Notes under the pieces: generated by a model
The model's input: only the letters and a program-made list of their open reading frames with translations
Told to the model about the DNA's origin: nothing
Databases searched by the model: none
Translations under genes and position numbers: made by a program
NCBI GenBank assembly: GCA_951804985.1
Contig: OX638132.1
Coordinates: forward strand, 102,352,026-102,416,025
Reading direction: 5' to 3'
DNA: 64,000 bases
DNA from: Dryomyza anilis
Taxonomy: Eukaryota; Arthropoda; Insecta; Diptera; Dryomyzidae
Part shown: piece by piece, positions 10,976-23,000 of the stretch
Layout of the letters: each line of letters starts with the position of its first letter
Numbering within the stretch: the stretch's first letter is position 1

Positions 10976-12927
10976 TATTGTGTTTAACGATCAAAAAAGG
11001 AAAAATTTAACAAAGCAATTTTTTGTGTAACTTATAAATGTCGTAAGATCTTTTTGGATCATTTAAACTCTTTTATTTTATGGATTAAATTTTACAATCT
11101 TAAAATAAAAAAGTATAAAGAAAGAAACAAAAATATTATTTAATCTAGAAAAACTGGGAGACATGGAATTTTTTGGCGTACATGTTTATATTACAAAAAG
11201 TTAAAGTTTGCAAATTCAAAAGTTATATTTATTTTATTTACTAAATAATATTTAAATTAAGAGTGCTGCGTTAAAATTCATAAAAATCAATTAATCCATG
11301 TAAAAGTCTTAAAAATCCCAAACTGGAGAGCACTAAAATAAAATGTTCAACTGCTTTTGTTTAATGTTTTATAACATTAAACTCATACGATTGTCAGAAT
11401 TAATCCCGTGATCCCTAAAATGCCTCAGGCAGGAACCCATAGTAGATATGTATGCGATTTTTTCATTCGTTTGTTTGTGTGCATAACCCACACAATAACA
11501 CTTGACACGGACATGGATACATTTCGCGTACCCTTTGGCAGTAACTGAAAGTCAGTCAGCCAGTCATTCCGTTAGACTGTCTGTCACAATTTTTCAGTCA
11601 TTTTCCCCATTTATTGTCTAGGCTCTGTGTTTGTCAAATCAAAATGTACACATACAACATATATTTGTATTTATTGTATGTATGTATGTTGGTTTGTATG
11701 CGAGTGTGTGAGTGGGACAATACCACTGAGTGCCGTTTAAAACAGTCATAGTAGATGGTTTATGCGATAAGCGCATATGTAGTTTCTTTTTTAATTTTAA
11801 ACTTCTTTCGTCACATATTTCGTGTCCAAATTGTTTTATTTAAATATAAGTAATTTTCATGTCTGCCTTGGGAGACATTTCCACAAACTTTTTTTTATTT
11901 GGTTTTTAAATTTTTAAGCACATTTAAAATGTATAGATAAAATATTAATGTTTGTTAAATTTTAAGTTACAACTTTCAGAATATACATTATTTAAATTTA
12001 ATTTTTTTTAAGTTTTAAATTTTTAATGTGAATAAGGAACGGTTATAAAAAATGATATGGAGAGTTAAAATGTTGGAAAAAATATTCTTTGTCAAATTTT
12101 ACGATACGTATTAATATTTTAGCCAACATTTAGAGTCACTTTTGTCAAAATTAAAATATTATGTTTTAAAATGAAATTTTTAATTTAACTTAAAATTTAT
12201 AAAATTCAGTAGTAGTAATTTTTATTGAATTTATTTTTGAATAATTCAGTATTTGTGTAAAAAAAACAAGTGGTGAAAGTTAAGTCACATTGGTGAGACT
12301 TAAATTCGGTAGGGCCTATCCAATGCCCTTGGTGGTCATATTAATGAGGGATATTTAATTGTATATCTAAATTTGAAAGTTCTTTATTATGCTGAACACA
12401 CTCATCCTCAGAGTGTTATTCACATATCAGAAATTTATTCTAAAAAAAAAAATTATCAATAAAACGTATTTTTGAAACATATATGAACAGATTTGCAAGT
12501 TTAATATTTTATAGATTTGTTTTCAATAAATTTCGACTAAAATTTCCACTTTAAAAACCGGGAAATAATAATAAAAAAAGTTGATCGATCCTTGTACCGC
12601 GTGGCCGTTGACCGATTTGGCTCATATCAAAACTCAGAACCATTTTTAGCTAAAACATATTAAAACAAAATTTCATCGCATTACTCAAGTTCGAACTAGG
12701 GATGTCCATCTGAAAAAAACATCGATGTTTTGAACGATACAATACATCGACTCGTTATATCAATATTTTTCGATGATCGAACAAAAACATCGATGTTTTC
12801 GATGCGTCGAATGAAAAATTATTAGGTAAATAATTTAAATTTTCATGAAGATTTTATAAGTTTTTATAGGAAATAACCAAATAAGATACATAAAATAACT
12901 CTCAAATCATGTATCTTTTTTATTATG

Positions 12928-13196
12928 GTGTGACTACGATTCATTTCCAGTACACTTCGTCTAAAATTTGTATAACGTATTTCAAACGTTTCTTCCGTTT
13001 CGCTCTTTGATTCGAACGTTTGTTCAACATTTTTGTTTTGCCAACTATTTTTCATAAACAAAAATTTTAATTTTTTTTTTACTTTATCGTATGATTTATA
13101 ACTTATCATAATTATATATGCTGGCAACAAAAAAACTCTCAAAACGAGCGTACTCAACGTTTCGTTGGATACATGAATCAAAAATTGTAGTCACAC
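12928..13196. mobile_element. Small fold-back MITE with GTGTGACTAC termini
   Basis: GTGTGACTACGATTCAT at 12928 is mirrored by ATGAATCAAAAATTGTAGTCACAC ending at 13196, with a short insertion in one arm. The interior has further mirrored pieces (CGTTTCTTCC/CGTTTCGTTGG). No coding capacity. Confidence 0.5.
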
Positions 13197-13437
13197 GATA
13201 TTCAACCGATATTCAAACGAATTGTGGACGTTATCGTTGTCACCGGGAAATACATGATCGAGGCGTAACTGTTTGACTTGAAACTTCTTCTTATTACACA
13301 AAATAATTAAGGCATTGGAAATCATAAATATCTGTTATGTCATTTTGAGAAAAACACGAAAACCATGTATGAAGCAAATGGTAATTTTAAGTGTTTAATT
13401 TCAAATAGAATTCCATAAATAATCAAATTTTATAATG

Positions 13438-13514
13438 CCATTGACTGCCGAGAGGTAGCGCCGTGTAGAAAAATGTTTTCTCTGAAAAGATGTTGTTAGC
13501 CCCAGTCCCCCAGT
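13438..13514 (-). mobile_element. Fragment of tRNA-derived SINE (minus strand)
   Basis: The reverse complement reads GGGGCTAACAACATCTTTTC followed by a GAGAAAACATTTTTCTA segment and CTCGGCAGTCAATGG. This is the body of the SINE seen at 23466, 28144 and 49705. The tRNA-like head and the tail are missing. Confidence 0.65.
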
Positions 13515-13609
13515 GGTGAAATTAGTCAATATATAAATTTAGTTTAAGTCAAATTATAAGTAGTGATGCAAATAAGAGGAGACTATTCGAGATAACGATT
13601 GATTTCAAT

Positions 13610-14021
13610 TAGGGCTGTGCGATTAATCAATTAATCAAAATATTGATTAATCAGAATCCTGATTAATTGATTAATCAATTAAACAGAAACCCTGATTAAT
13701 CAGAACCCTGATTAATTGATTAATCAGAATTTTGATTAATTGAAAATGAAATAATTTTATTCAACAATATTTGAACATTTTGTCAACTTAAATAAAGTGA
13801 ACATTTATTTTTAAAATAATTAAAAAAAAATAAAAGGAAGTGGTTTAAATGTTCAAAAACCATATAGTAAAGTATTTTTAAATATTTCGCGAAGAAGAAA
13901 TTAATTAATAAGAAATCAAAATGCAGATTAATCAATTGATCACAATTCTGATTAATTGATTAATCAATTAATCGCAAATTTGATCAATCAAGAAATTTGA
14001 TTAATCGATCGCACAGCCCTA
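13610..14021. mobile_element. hAT-type MITE with perfect 8-bp target duplication
   Basis: The element begins TAGGGCTGTGCGATTAATC and ends GATCGCACAGCCCTA. It is flanked by ATTTCAAT at 13602-13609 and again at 14022-14029, the 8-bp duplication typical of hAT transposons. Both ends are built of tandem, self-complementary GATTAATCAATTAATC-type units, so each arm can fold on itself as well as with the other arm. The centre is plain AT-rich DNA with no ORF. Confidence 0.85.
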
Positions 14022-14939
14022 ATTTCAATACGTACTTCAAAAGGAAATTTTTACAAACTTTAATTTTCATTTCTACATTTCATTTTCATTCGTTTCATTT
14101 TCTTTTGTTTCGAAATACAGAAAGCGGTCACAATTTTTTTTTTAATTTAATTAACTTTTATATTAAAATTTGCAGTTTTAGTAAAATTATAGCGGCCTCA
14201 TATTGATTTTGATCTATTGTCTAATTAACATTTTTATGGTAGTATTTTATTTTTTGTAATACCGACTCTGTCTATACAACATGTAATGTACAACATAAGT
14301 TATAATTATCAGCACGTATCTTGTACGCCTAATTATGGCTAAAGTTAATATTTACAGGGATGAAAAATATATACACAACAACAAAAAAGTACAAACATTA
14401 GGAAATTTTGTATATGTTTCCTTTAGGCTTTTTATTCAATTGAATTTATTGAATACATAGTTTAAATTTTATAATGCGTCTCGAACTTTTGTTAATGTAC
14501 GCTTCATTAGTGTTCAAGTACAATAAATGTTGTTATTGTCGACAGAAAAGTAGTTCATGTTTATGGCCGCCTGGTAGAAAGCTATTAAACGACAATTAAG
14601 CATTCTGAAAACCAAACTCCCTCCCCATTCACATCGCACAAATTTGAATATGTGTTTTGTAATACGTGTGACTCATACCGACCTATGTAAGTAGGTAAGT
14701 CATCATACATTATTGACGTTTTTACAAATTTGTTACGAACATGAATTTCCAAGGAAATATCATATGAAATAAAACAAGTCAATTACGTTGAAAGATTGTT
14801 TTGTGTTTTGGATTTTTTTTTTAACACAGACAACTTCGAGCACAATTATTGAGAAAATTATCGATAAAAATTATTCTAAGACCCAGTATAATTCTGCACT
14901 TGACAATTCATCCCTAAGATAATACTTCCCAGATACAAT

Positions 14940-16115
14940 CCAGATACTATTCATTCTGAGACACGTCTTTCATTGAAAATTCTTCCCACGTAAAATATTT
15001 CCCGGACACTTTATCACAGAGATAATTTATCCCGAGTCAAGTTTTGTTCGAGGCAACTAATTCTCGGACTAGTCTTAACCTGAAAATTAATCTCAGAGAG
15101 AAAATAATTCACGGAAAAATTTATCATCTAACAATTCTTCGTTGAAAAATTCTTCAGAGACAGAGATTGGAAATTATACCCCGAACAATTCCAGTTCGAT
15201 ATAATTATTTTTTTAGAGAGGTCCATCCGAGTCTATTCATCCCTGAGACAATTCTTTTCAGTGACTTTACTTGCTTTGATATTTCTTCACCGTACCATGA
15301 AATTTGTTACGCTAAATTGTACACATTTCTTTCTCGGGTAAACTTTTTATAGACAATTTTCCCTGCTGAATTATTTCCCGAGAAAATTCTTTCTTTCTAA
15401 GTAAAGTCTTGCCCAGAAAATTAATCTCACAGAAAATAGTTCCCTGAAAAATTAATCATCTAATAATTCTCTCGAGTCTTTCGAGAGACAATTCTTCTGC
15501 GGAATATTCATCTCAGAGACAGAGACTGGAAATTATACCCCGAACAATTCCACCTCGATATAATTATTTTTTAGAGAAGTCCCTCTGAGTCTATTCATCC
15601 CTGAGACAATTCATGTCTTCCATGGAAAATTCTTCACATGTAAAATATTTCCCGGACAATTTATCACAGAGACAATTTATTCCGAGTTAAGTTTTGCTCG
15701 AGGCAACTGGTTCCCGGACAATTCGTTCCAGGACAAGTCTTACCCAGAAAATTAATCTCAGAGAAAATAGTTCCCTGAAAAATTCATCCTCTAACAATTC
15801 TTCTCCGATAAATTCTTCCTCGAGACGAGTCTTTCCAGAGACAATTCTTCAACGGAGACAGAGACTGGTAATTATACCCCGAGCAATTCCATCTAGATAT
15901 AATTATTTTTTTAGAGAAGTCCCTCAGAACCCCTGAGATAATTCTTTCCAGTGACTTTACTTTCTTTGATATTTCTTCACCGAACCATGAAATTTTGTTA
16001 GGCTAAATTGTACTCATTTCTGTCTAGGTCAAGTTTTCATAGACAATTTTCTCTGGACTATTATTTCCCGAGAAAATTCATTCTAAGTAAAATCTTTCTA
16101 CACTACAACTCCTCC
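14940..16115. repeat. Degenerate nested repeat array (ACAATTCTTCC type)
   Basis: Short variants of GAGACAATTCTTCC(C) recur throughout at irregular 20-30 bp spacing. Longer blocks are superimposed. GAGACAGAGA(T/C)TGG(A/T)AATTATA appears near 15160, 15520 and 15860. TAAAATATTTCCCGGACA appears near 14990 and 15640. CAGTGACTTTACTT appears near 15260 and 15950. The layout suggests a duplicated block of about 650-690 bp built from older short repeats. Confidence 0.7.
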
Positions 16116-16833
16116 CCAGCCAATTCTTCCAGAGCGAACCAATGTTTATTAGAAAATTGTCAGGATCAGAGTTTTTATTTTATTATTAAAGTTGTCGTTT
16201 ATTAAGATATGTGCTCATATTCATGGAAAATTCATATATTTTCATTATAATTAAGTCCTGGAAAATCAATTTGACTAATCTACAAAATTTATTATTTTTA
16301 TGCACGATTTAATTTGTCGAATACTAAAACAAATATTTACAAACTAAAGTTTAGAATAAATACAAAACTCTACATCACACTAAAACTTTATTCCACATTT
16401 AAGCTATATTAGTTGTGGGGAGTGGGTCATATGACTCCAACAAGAACGGTGGCTTGCACATTGAACTATCGATCGAACTAATGTGTGTTGGTTCTGATTT
16501 TTATTTCTGAACAAAGATAACCTTTTAATCACTGTCAACCTGCAGAGAGAGAGAGAGTGGGTCAGAGCTCACGGTAGAATTTAGCATATACCATGTTATT
16601 TATATGACATTCGGCTTTTATTCAACTATAAAAACAATGAAGGACATTTTGTGAAACAAAAAAAAAATGTAGGGGGTCCATTAATATCTGTATCTGTATG
16701 CGTAGCTATTATACTCACAAGCAAACCTCTTCGAATTCAACATTGAAGCATATTATGTTTCGTTAAAAAGGTTCAGCGACAGCATTCGTCAATTCACCAA
16801 CCCCTCGCAATGTTACCTTAGCTGATAATATGT

Positions 16834-16842
16834 TATAAATAG
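16834..16842 (+). promoter_or_regulatory. Candidate TATA box upstream of the first wake coding exon
   Basis: TATAAATAG lies 123 bases before the ATG at 16957. The DNA between changes to a mixed, 5'UTR-like composition (ACCAGACGTCGG, CACCACCAACACCAGCACC). I see no clear initiator at +30, so this may be chance. Confidence 0.3.
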
Positions 16843-16956
16843 AACCAGCATCCTAACCAACGATTCCATCGACGATAGACCAGACGTCGGAGAAGTCTAT
16901 TGGCGAAATAGGCTGGCTAAGCAACAGTCCCACCACCAACACCAGCACCACCAACC

Positions 16957-17072
16957 ATGGATGATGTTGCCCCGAAGAAAAGCACTACTCTGTCGGTGGA
17001 CCGCGCCGCTTTTCTTTTGCTGCGCGTCAAAAAGGCCTTCAAGAAGAAACGACAACAACGCAAAGACAAACC
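16957..17072 (+). CDS. wake: wake coding exon 1 (long isoform start)
   Basis: Starts MDDVAPKKSTTLSVDRAAFL and ends in a basic stretch (KKAFKKKRQQRKDK) before CC|GTAAGT. The ATG has the fly-like context CCAACCATGG. The preceding DNA has no in-frame coding character, so this ATG is taken as the start. It leaves two bases of a proline codon for the next exon. Confidence 0.75.
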
Positions 17073-20000
17073 GTAAGTTCGGCATATTGAAAGATGTCAC
17101 TAGGTTACTTGCTTGCTATGGGGTGGTTCGATAATTATCCTCTGTTTTTTATTTTTATTTTATCGAACAGAACACAAATTTCAGCTGCATCATTGGCAGC
17201 CCAGAGTAGATCCTGTCGCAAGGTGCCGCCGCCACTTTTGCGTTCTCGAACTCTACCGGCGATTGTTGTGCCCGGGATTCCAGTGGTATCATTGCATACC
17301 GATAAGAATGGATGTAAATTGGGTAAGATTCACAAAAAAAAATTGTCTATTATTTTCATTTAAAATATTGAAGATTGAATTATCAACTAAAAAAAAATTA
17401 ACAATCAATTAAAAAATATTTTTTACTCCACAAACACTCAGTATAAAATTTAATAAAATGCCATTAAAATTGATTAATAGGTCAATTATTGATTTAATAG
17501 TATACAAAAATTAAATGTTTTCATATAAACTTAAACAAAATGTTATGAGATTTTGTAGAATATAATGGTATTGAACGATTAAAATAATAATTTATCTTAT
17601 TGACTAACGTTAATAGAAAACACTTAAATCGGTTGAGCTATAAATGAAAATATGAACAAATAGTCTGTAAGGATGAATGTATCCATAGACTAAATAAAAT
17701 TAAATGAGAATTCTTCCCTGGAACATTCTTCCATGAATAATTGTTCATTCCGTGACAATTCATTTCAAGAAAATTCTTCCTCGCTATAAGTCCTTCCAGA
17801 GACAACTGTTTCCTGGAAACTTCTTGCCCGGACAATTCTTCACAGTGACAATTCATCCCTGAACAGTTCTTTCCCGAATAATTCTTCCTCCAGAGAGTAT
17901 TTATAATTCGACCAATTATTTTTTATCAAATTTATTATTGAAAAATTTATACGGCACATTTCATCCTAGAGACAATAATACCCTGGACAATTCATCCGAA
18001 TAATACTTCCTCGAGACAGTTTACGTGAAATAGCGTCAAGTTAATATTTAAAGTTGCGTCGGTAGTTCAGTGGTTAGTGTGTTGGAGTGTGAACCGAAGG
18101 GTCCCATAGTACAGGTTCAAATCTGGACTGGGACTAACCAAATTTTTTCAGAGAAAAGTTTTTTCTATTTCGGCAAATCTAAGAGAGTAAAAAGTTGCCT
18201 AAGAAATGCTCTCGGCCAAGGAAAAGTGCGGATTCGGCATTAATCTGTAAGGCCTACTATTTTAAGTAAAAATCGCACTAAGTTCTTCAGGAATAGAGCA
18301 CTAAACTATTATTATTATTATTAAATTTTACGGAAACTTTGTTCTTAAAAAAAGAAAAACTGAAATATGTAGCGTTAAGAAAAAGGTTTCTTTATAAAGC
18401 TATATTTAGTTAAATTTTCATTATTATTAGGAAATTGTTTTCGTAGTGAGACTTCTATTTTAGACATCTTTATCGTATATTAAATATATTTTTTTCACTC
18501 CGATTTATCTATGCTATCGTAGTTTCAGAAATAATAGTATTTGTCTCTGAGTCTTTCTATGTACTAAACCTTATTTGCAGATTCCAAAAACAGCAGCCGA
18601 TGGTCCATGATTCCAAAAACTTCAAGCACTACAACAAACAGTGCAAAATCCCTGAAGCTTCCCAACGATGATACTTCACTTGTATATCGTCGGAAATCAT
18701 CGGGTAGCTCCACATCCTGTTCCCAGGTATCCAATTCAAACAACAACAGCAACCAGCAGCAACAACAATCGACCATGTCGTATGACGTAACGGCGATGCA
18801 AATGTGCGAGGGACTTGAGTGTCATTCTGACGGATCGGTTTTATTGCGGTGAGTTATGCTGTTCCAAGCCTAATACAATAGTTTAAAGAGTATTCACTGA
18901 TATCTGATGCATTTGCAGAATACCAGCACCGCATGTTGTTGCTGCCAGAGCATACAGATTGTCCTCGGCGAAGCGACAACCTGCGTCGCACAATACACAG
19001 CATCCGCAGCAGCAACAACTGTCGCAGCAGCAGCAGTATCAACAACAGCAGCCCCAAATCATTCCGACACATCAGGAAAACACTCCAATTACCGGCGGAG
19101 GTGGCGGTGGCGCATCCACAACGAATACCACTCTAACTCGTTTAGTCAAATTACTGCATCAGAGCAGCACCAGCAAAACGGCCCACAGCGATTATATTTC
19201 ACCTATTGCGCTGACGCCCAACGGGGAGGACACACCACGCCGTCTGTCCTGGGAGAGGTACGTAATTTTGCAATTAAACGTGCGTCAAAATGTTATGTAA
19301 TTTAATTAAAAACTTCAAAAGCCCTGTCGATGTGGCCAACGCCGCATTTAAATTGACGGCAATTATATTTAGCCGAATCATAACTTTTCATTGATGACAT
19401 GGATAATAAAAAGGTTGTTCATGATATTGCAAACATTTTTGATAATATCCAAATTTTTTGGTTTTCGGAAATTCCCTAATGTTTTTGAGTGCATGTGTAA
19501 ATATTTAGGGGATTCATGTTCAAAACATAAACTACTGATAAATACATGTCCGCATTTACTGACACAGACGTACTTCGCGTATGTTATTTAATAACCATAG
19601 TTTAAAACTCAAATAAATAACGGTTCCGATTTCGGTTAGTTTTTCTTTTCGGCTTTTATTTTCAAGGTTTGTAATGAAACACTTTCGATATATCGGTTTT
19701 AAGTTACGCTTTCGATATAATTTTTTTTATAAATTTTAGTTTTAGTACATACCCAGCAAACCAAACGATATTTTAATGATATCGGAACGATGTCGTTTAA
19801 AGACCCAAAATAATCGTTTTCGATAATAAATAAAGATACGAAAATAATACGATATTCTATAAATAAATGAACTTCTTAAAACAATATAGCCTCATGTCAT
19901 TAAAATTAACGTACCGTTTTTTGCTTTAATCGAAACTGCTGATAGTCATGAGGTTGCCGTTTGTCATTTATTTTGTTGATACAACAACTTACTCAATCGC

Positions 20001-23000
20001 CGTAACAAATGCACGAATATCAATTTTGGCAGAATGAAAAATGAAATCATGAGGTTACGGCAACGGAATGTGCAGGTACGTTCATTTTAATGACATGAGG
20101 TTACAACAAATGTATTTCGGTTGCAACACTGAAACGTTGATTCAATTAACCTCATGCCAAAAGAAGATTTTTCTGTGTGTACAAATAGTTTTTTTTATTA
20201 TTTATTGGTTATGAGAAAATAAAAAAAATGCATGCAGATAGATGTACCTTTTCATAGTGTTTTTTATTGCCAGCGAGTTAGAATTAGTAGATAGACTTCT
20301 AAATTGTGTGCACGACATTTTTACGTAACTATAATAGATATAGAATTCATAAGTTAAATAAAATTTCAATTGGAGGTTTAGAAAACCTCATACTCACCGA
20401 CTAGGAGGTTGCGACAACCTCATGCTCACCAATTTGGGGGTTGTCACAACCTCATGATCACCGACTTGGAGGTTGCCACAACCTCATGTTCATCGTTTTG
20501 GAGGTTTCCAGAACTGAATTAAGAGGTTGTTGCAACTACTATATCAGTTGTTGCCGCAACCGGTTTCGGTAGGTCAATTTAGTTGGTTTCTGCATCAAAT
20601 CAGTTTTTTGTGTGTACAATATTTTATTTTTTGTATGTTGTATATTGTAAATTTCATGTGTTAACCCGGGGTGTTTCACTCAAACCGTCACACGTCCTTG
20701 AATGAATGTCTGTGCATGTTACGTGTTAACCATAATCGCAGTTGACAATATTGACAGTGCAAAAGGTTGAGGCTTAAAGCATACGTACGAGTGTCGCCCG
20801 ACATCAGCCAATACATACCACGAAGTCCCATACGGTTGTCTGAGTTGTATCAATAATGATATGTCGACGGCGATGCTGCTGCTGGTGCTGTCGCCAGTGA
20901 CTCGTTAGATACACTTTGCGAGTCTGAAGTAATTAACGTTACTCAACATGTTCCACGATGGTAGCAACGCCAACGTTGCCTCATTGCACGCCAAAATATT
21001 GTATCACATGCGAAAATGCATTGAGGACCTTACGACACAAAAAGATTCATCATACAACAATGCAGTAAAAGAAAAATTAGTTCAAATGAACAATCTGAAG
21101 CAATATACATACATACAATTAAAACTAAGTTTTATAATTGGCATCTACTAGAGATGGGCGCGTGCCTGTTTTTGATATCACGGACACGCACGGTCACGCC
21201 GATAGGTGACACGCACGAGCATATAGGTGACACGCACGAGCCCGACGACTAAATTTACAGGTACGAAGAAACACGGAAAATACGAGAAACCACGGAAATA
21301 CACGACAAAACACGAAAAAAGCACGGAAAAACATGAAAAAGCAGGCAAAACATAAAAAATAATCGGGAATTATTTAGATTTTTGGAACCGGACTTGTTAT
21401 TAAAATGTGTGGAATCGGAACCCATATATTTTTTCTGGTTAGAATCGGAACCGCTATTTTAAAATAGCGAAACCAGAACATATGCTATAGGCTCTGTCTG
21501 GGAATGCAGAGAACCGGAATCGGAATCGTTATTAAAAAAATGTATGGAACCGGCATCGAAACCCATTTAATTTTTGGTTGGAACTGGCATAAGAACCGGA
21601 ACCACAATTCGGGAGTGACACGAAAAAGGCACGGCACCTGTCCATCTCTAGTACCTACCTTTACAAATTTTAAACATTTCAGTTTTGGTTAGAGGTTGAT
21701 ATGGTAATAACAGATTGGTTGACACAATTTTTGGCATTTGGGGTGTAGCTCTTTGCACAACTAATCCGGATTTTTGATTAAGCGGATATCGGTAAGGTTA
21801 ATGTTTTAATACTGGATAAAGAGGGGAAGAGTGATCTTTTTCTTGTTGTAAACATTATTGTAAACAAATATTGAAGGCTATTTTTCAAACGGAATCAACT
21901 CTATTTTTATGTTTTATACAAAATGCTTCCGAAAATAAGAAAAATTTACAATTTTTATTAGAAATATTTTTGGTTATTTTCATCATCCATGATGAGTACT
22001 CTTAAATACTAATTTTATCATTGAAAGATATATTTATTTACATTTATTTTACATCATTAGTGAACTAAAAAAATGACCAACTTTAATGAGGGATATAAAT
22101 TGATTTTGAATTTATTCAAAGAAGAAGACAAAGTCTTTGTTTTTCGAAGGTTTTAGTGGTTTACTTATGAGGTATATTTAGTAAAATCGAAAAAAAATAT
22201 AGGCCAAAATACGACCAATTACGCCCATTTATACAAGTAATACAAGTTCAGAGTTTCATTAATCTAGCTCTTCTTAAAAGACAGACAGGCATCGTTAAAT
22301 CTACTCAGGATATGACGTTGATCAAGAATAACACCGGTCTCACGCCGCCTTTGGGATGGAAATCTTCCTACATACTAATTCTGGATTTAACGGATGACCA
22401 CATTCAAATTTAAAATGATTTTTAGTTTTTTGAGTTTTGAGTTTTTTGTATGAACAGATTTTTGGATTATGGATACCGGTTATCGGTGTGTAAAGGTTAC
22501 GGCTTTAAAAATGAAACGGTTATCCCTGATGGTTACAATGCCATTTTTCAAGGTTGACGCTTCCTTCCTTCAAAAAAATGAATGTAAAATGGCAAACGTA
22601 ACCAACATTTTAAAATGGGGTTTATATATATTTTCGATACACTATATATTATTTAAATAAATCGGAACCTTTATCAGAATGTGTGCATAAAAACTAAACA
22701 CAATTTGTAGCAGCAGCAAAATAAGCGCAGCAACTCGATTTAAGCAAAAGGCTCCTTTGAAGCTTGCTCTATACGCCATATATACAAATGCTTGGTCCTT
22801 GGTGTGAAATATTTGCAAATAGCCAAGTGTCTGTGGATGTCTGTCTGTCTGTCGATGGGTTTGTCGGTTGTTCTGTCTGTCTCTCTGTCGTTCGGGTTGT
22901 GTTCCGAGTTGTTATTAGTTTCATGGCGGATTGTTTGTCTGTTCGTTTATTTTTATTATCTGCACATTCTGCAGCTAGCTCCATACTCCAGTCGAACAAT

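Larger units (their letters stand above)
3695..16956. other. Large gene-poor spacer between FAM50 and the first wake coding exon
   Basis: I find no supportable coding gene in these 13 kb. It holds a solo LTR, several inverted-repeat elements, a copia RNase H relic, a SINE fragment, a degenerate array and one promoter/5'UTR-like stretch at 6840-7187 (separate entries). The rest (for example 4532-5250, 7200-8740, 10976-12925, 14030-14930 and 16120-16830) is AT-rich with scattered microsatellites and no clear feature. Some of it may be the first, non-coding intron of wake. Confidence 0.55.
17323..18580. other. wake intron 2
   Basis: A 1.26-kb intron. The first 370 bases are AT-rich with nothing distinct. 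Then comes a degenerate ACAATTCTTCC block (17695-18020) directly followed by a tRNA-derived SINE (18056-18323). Confidence 0.7.

Noticed and set aside
12697..12800. hAT-like left end TAGGGATGTCCATCTG with ATCGATG repeats
   Set aside because: No matching right end or target duplication could be found.
18056..18135. tRNA gene
   Set aside because: A and B boxes are present but the acceptor stem is absent and a SINE body follows; the same head recurs at several sites.
20373..20530. CRISPR-like look of regular 32-bp repeats
   Set aside because: The units are contiguous with no unique spacers, the genome is eukaryotic, and there are no cas genes.
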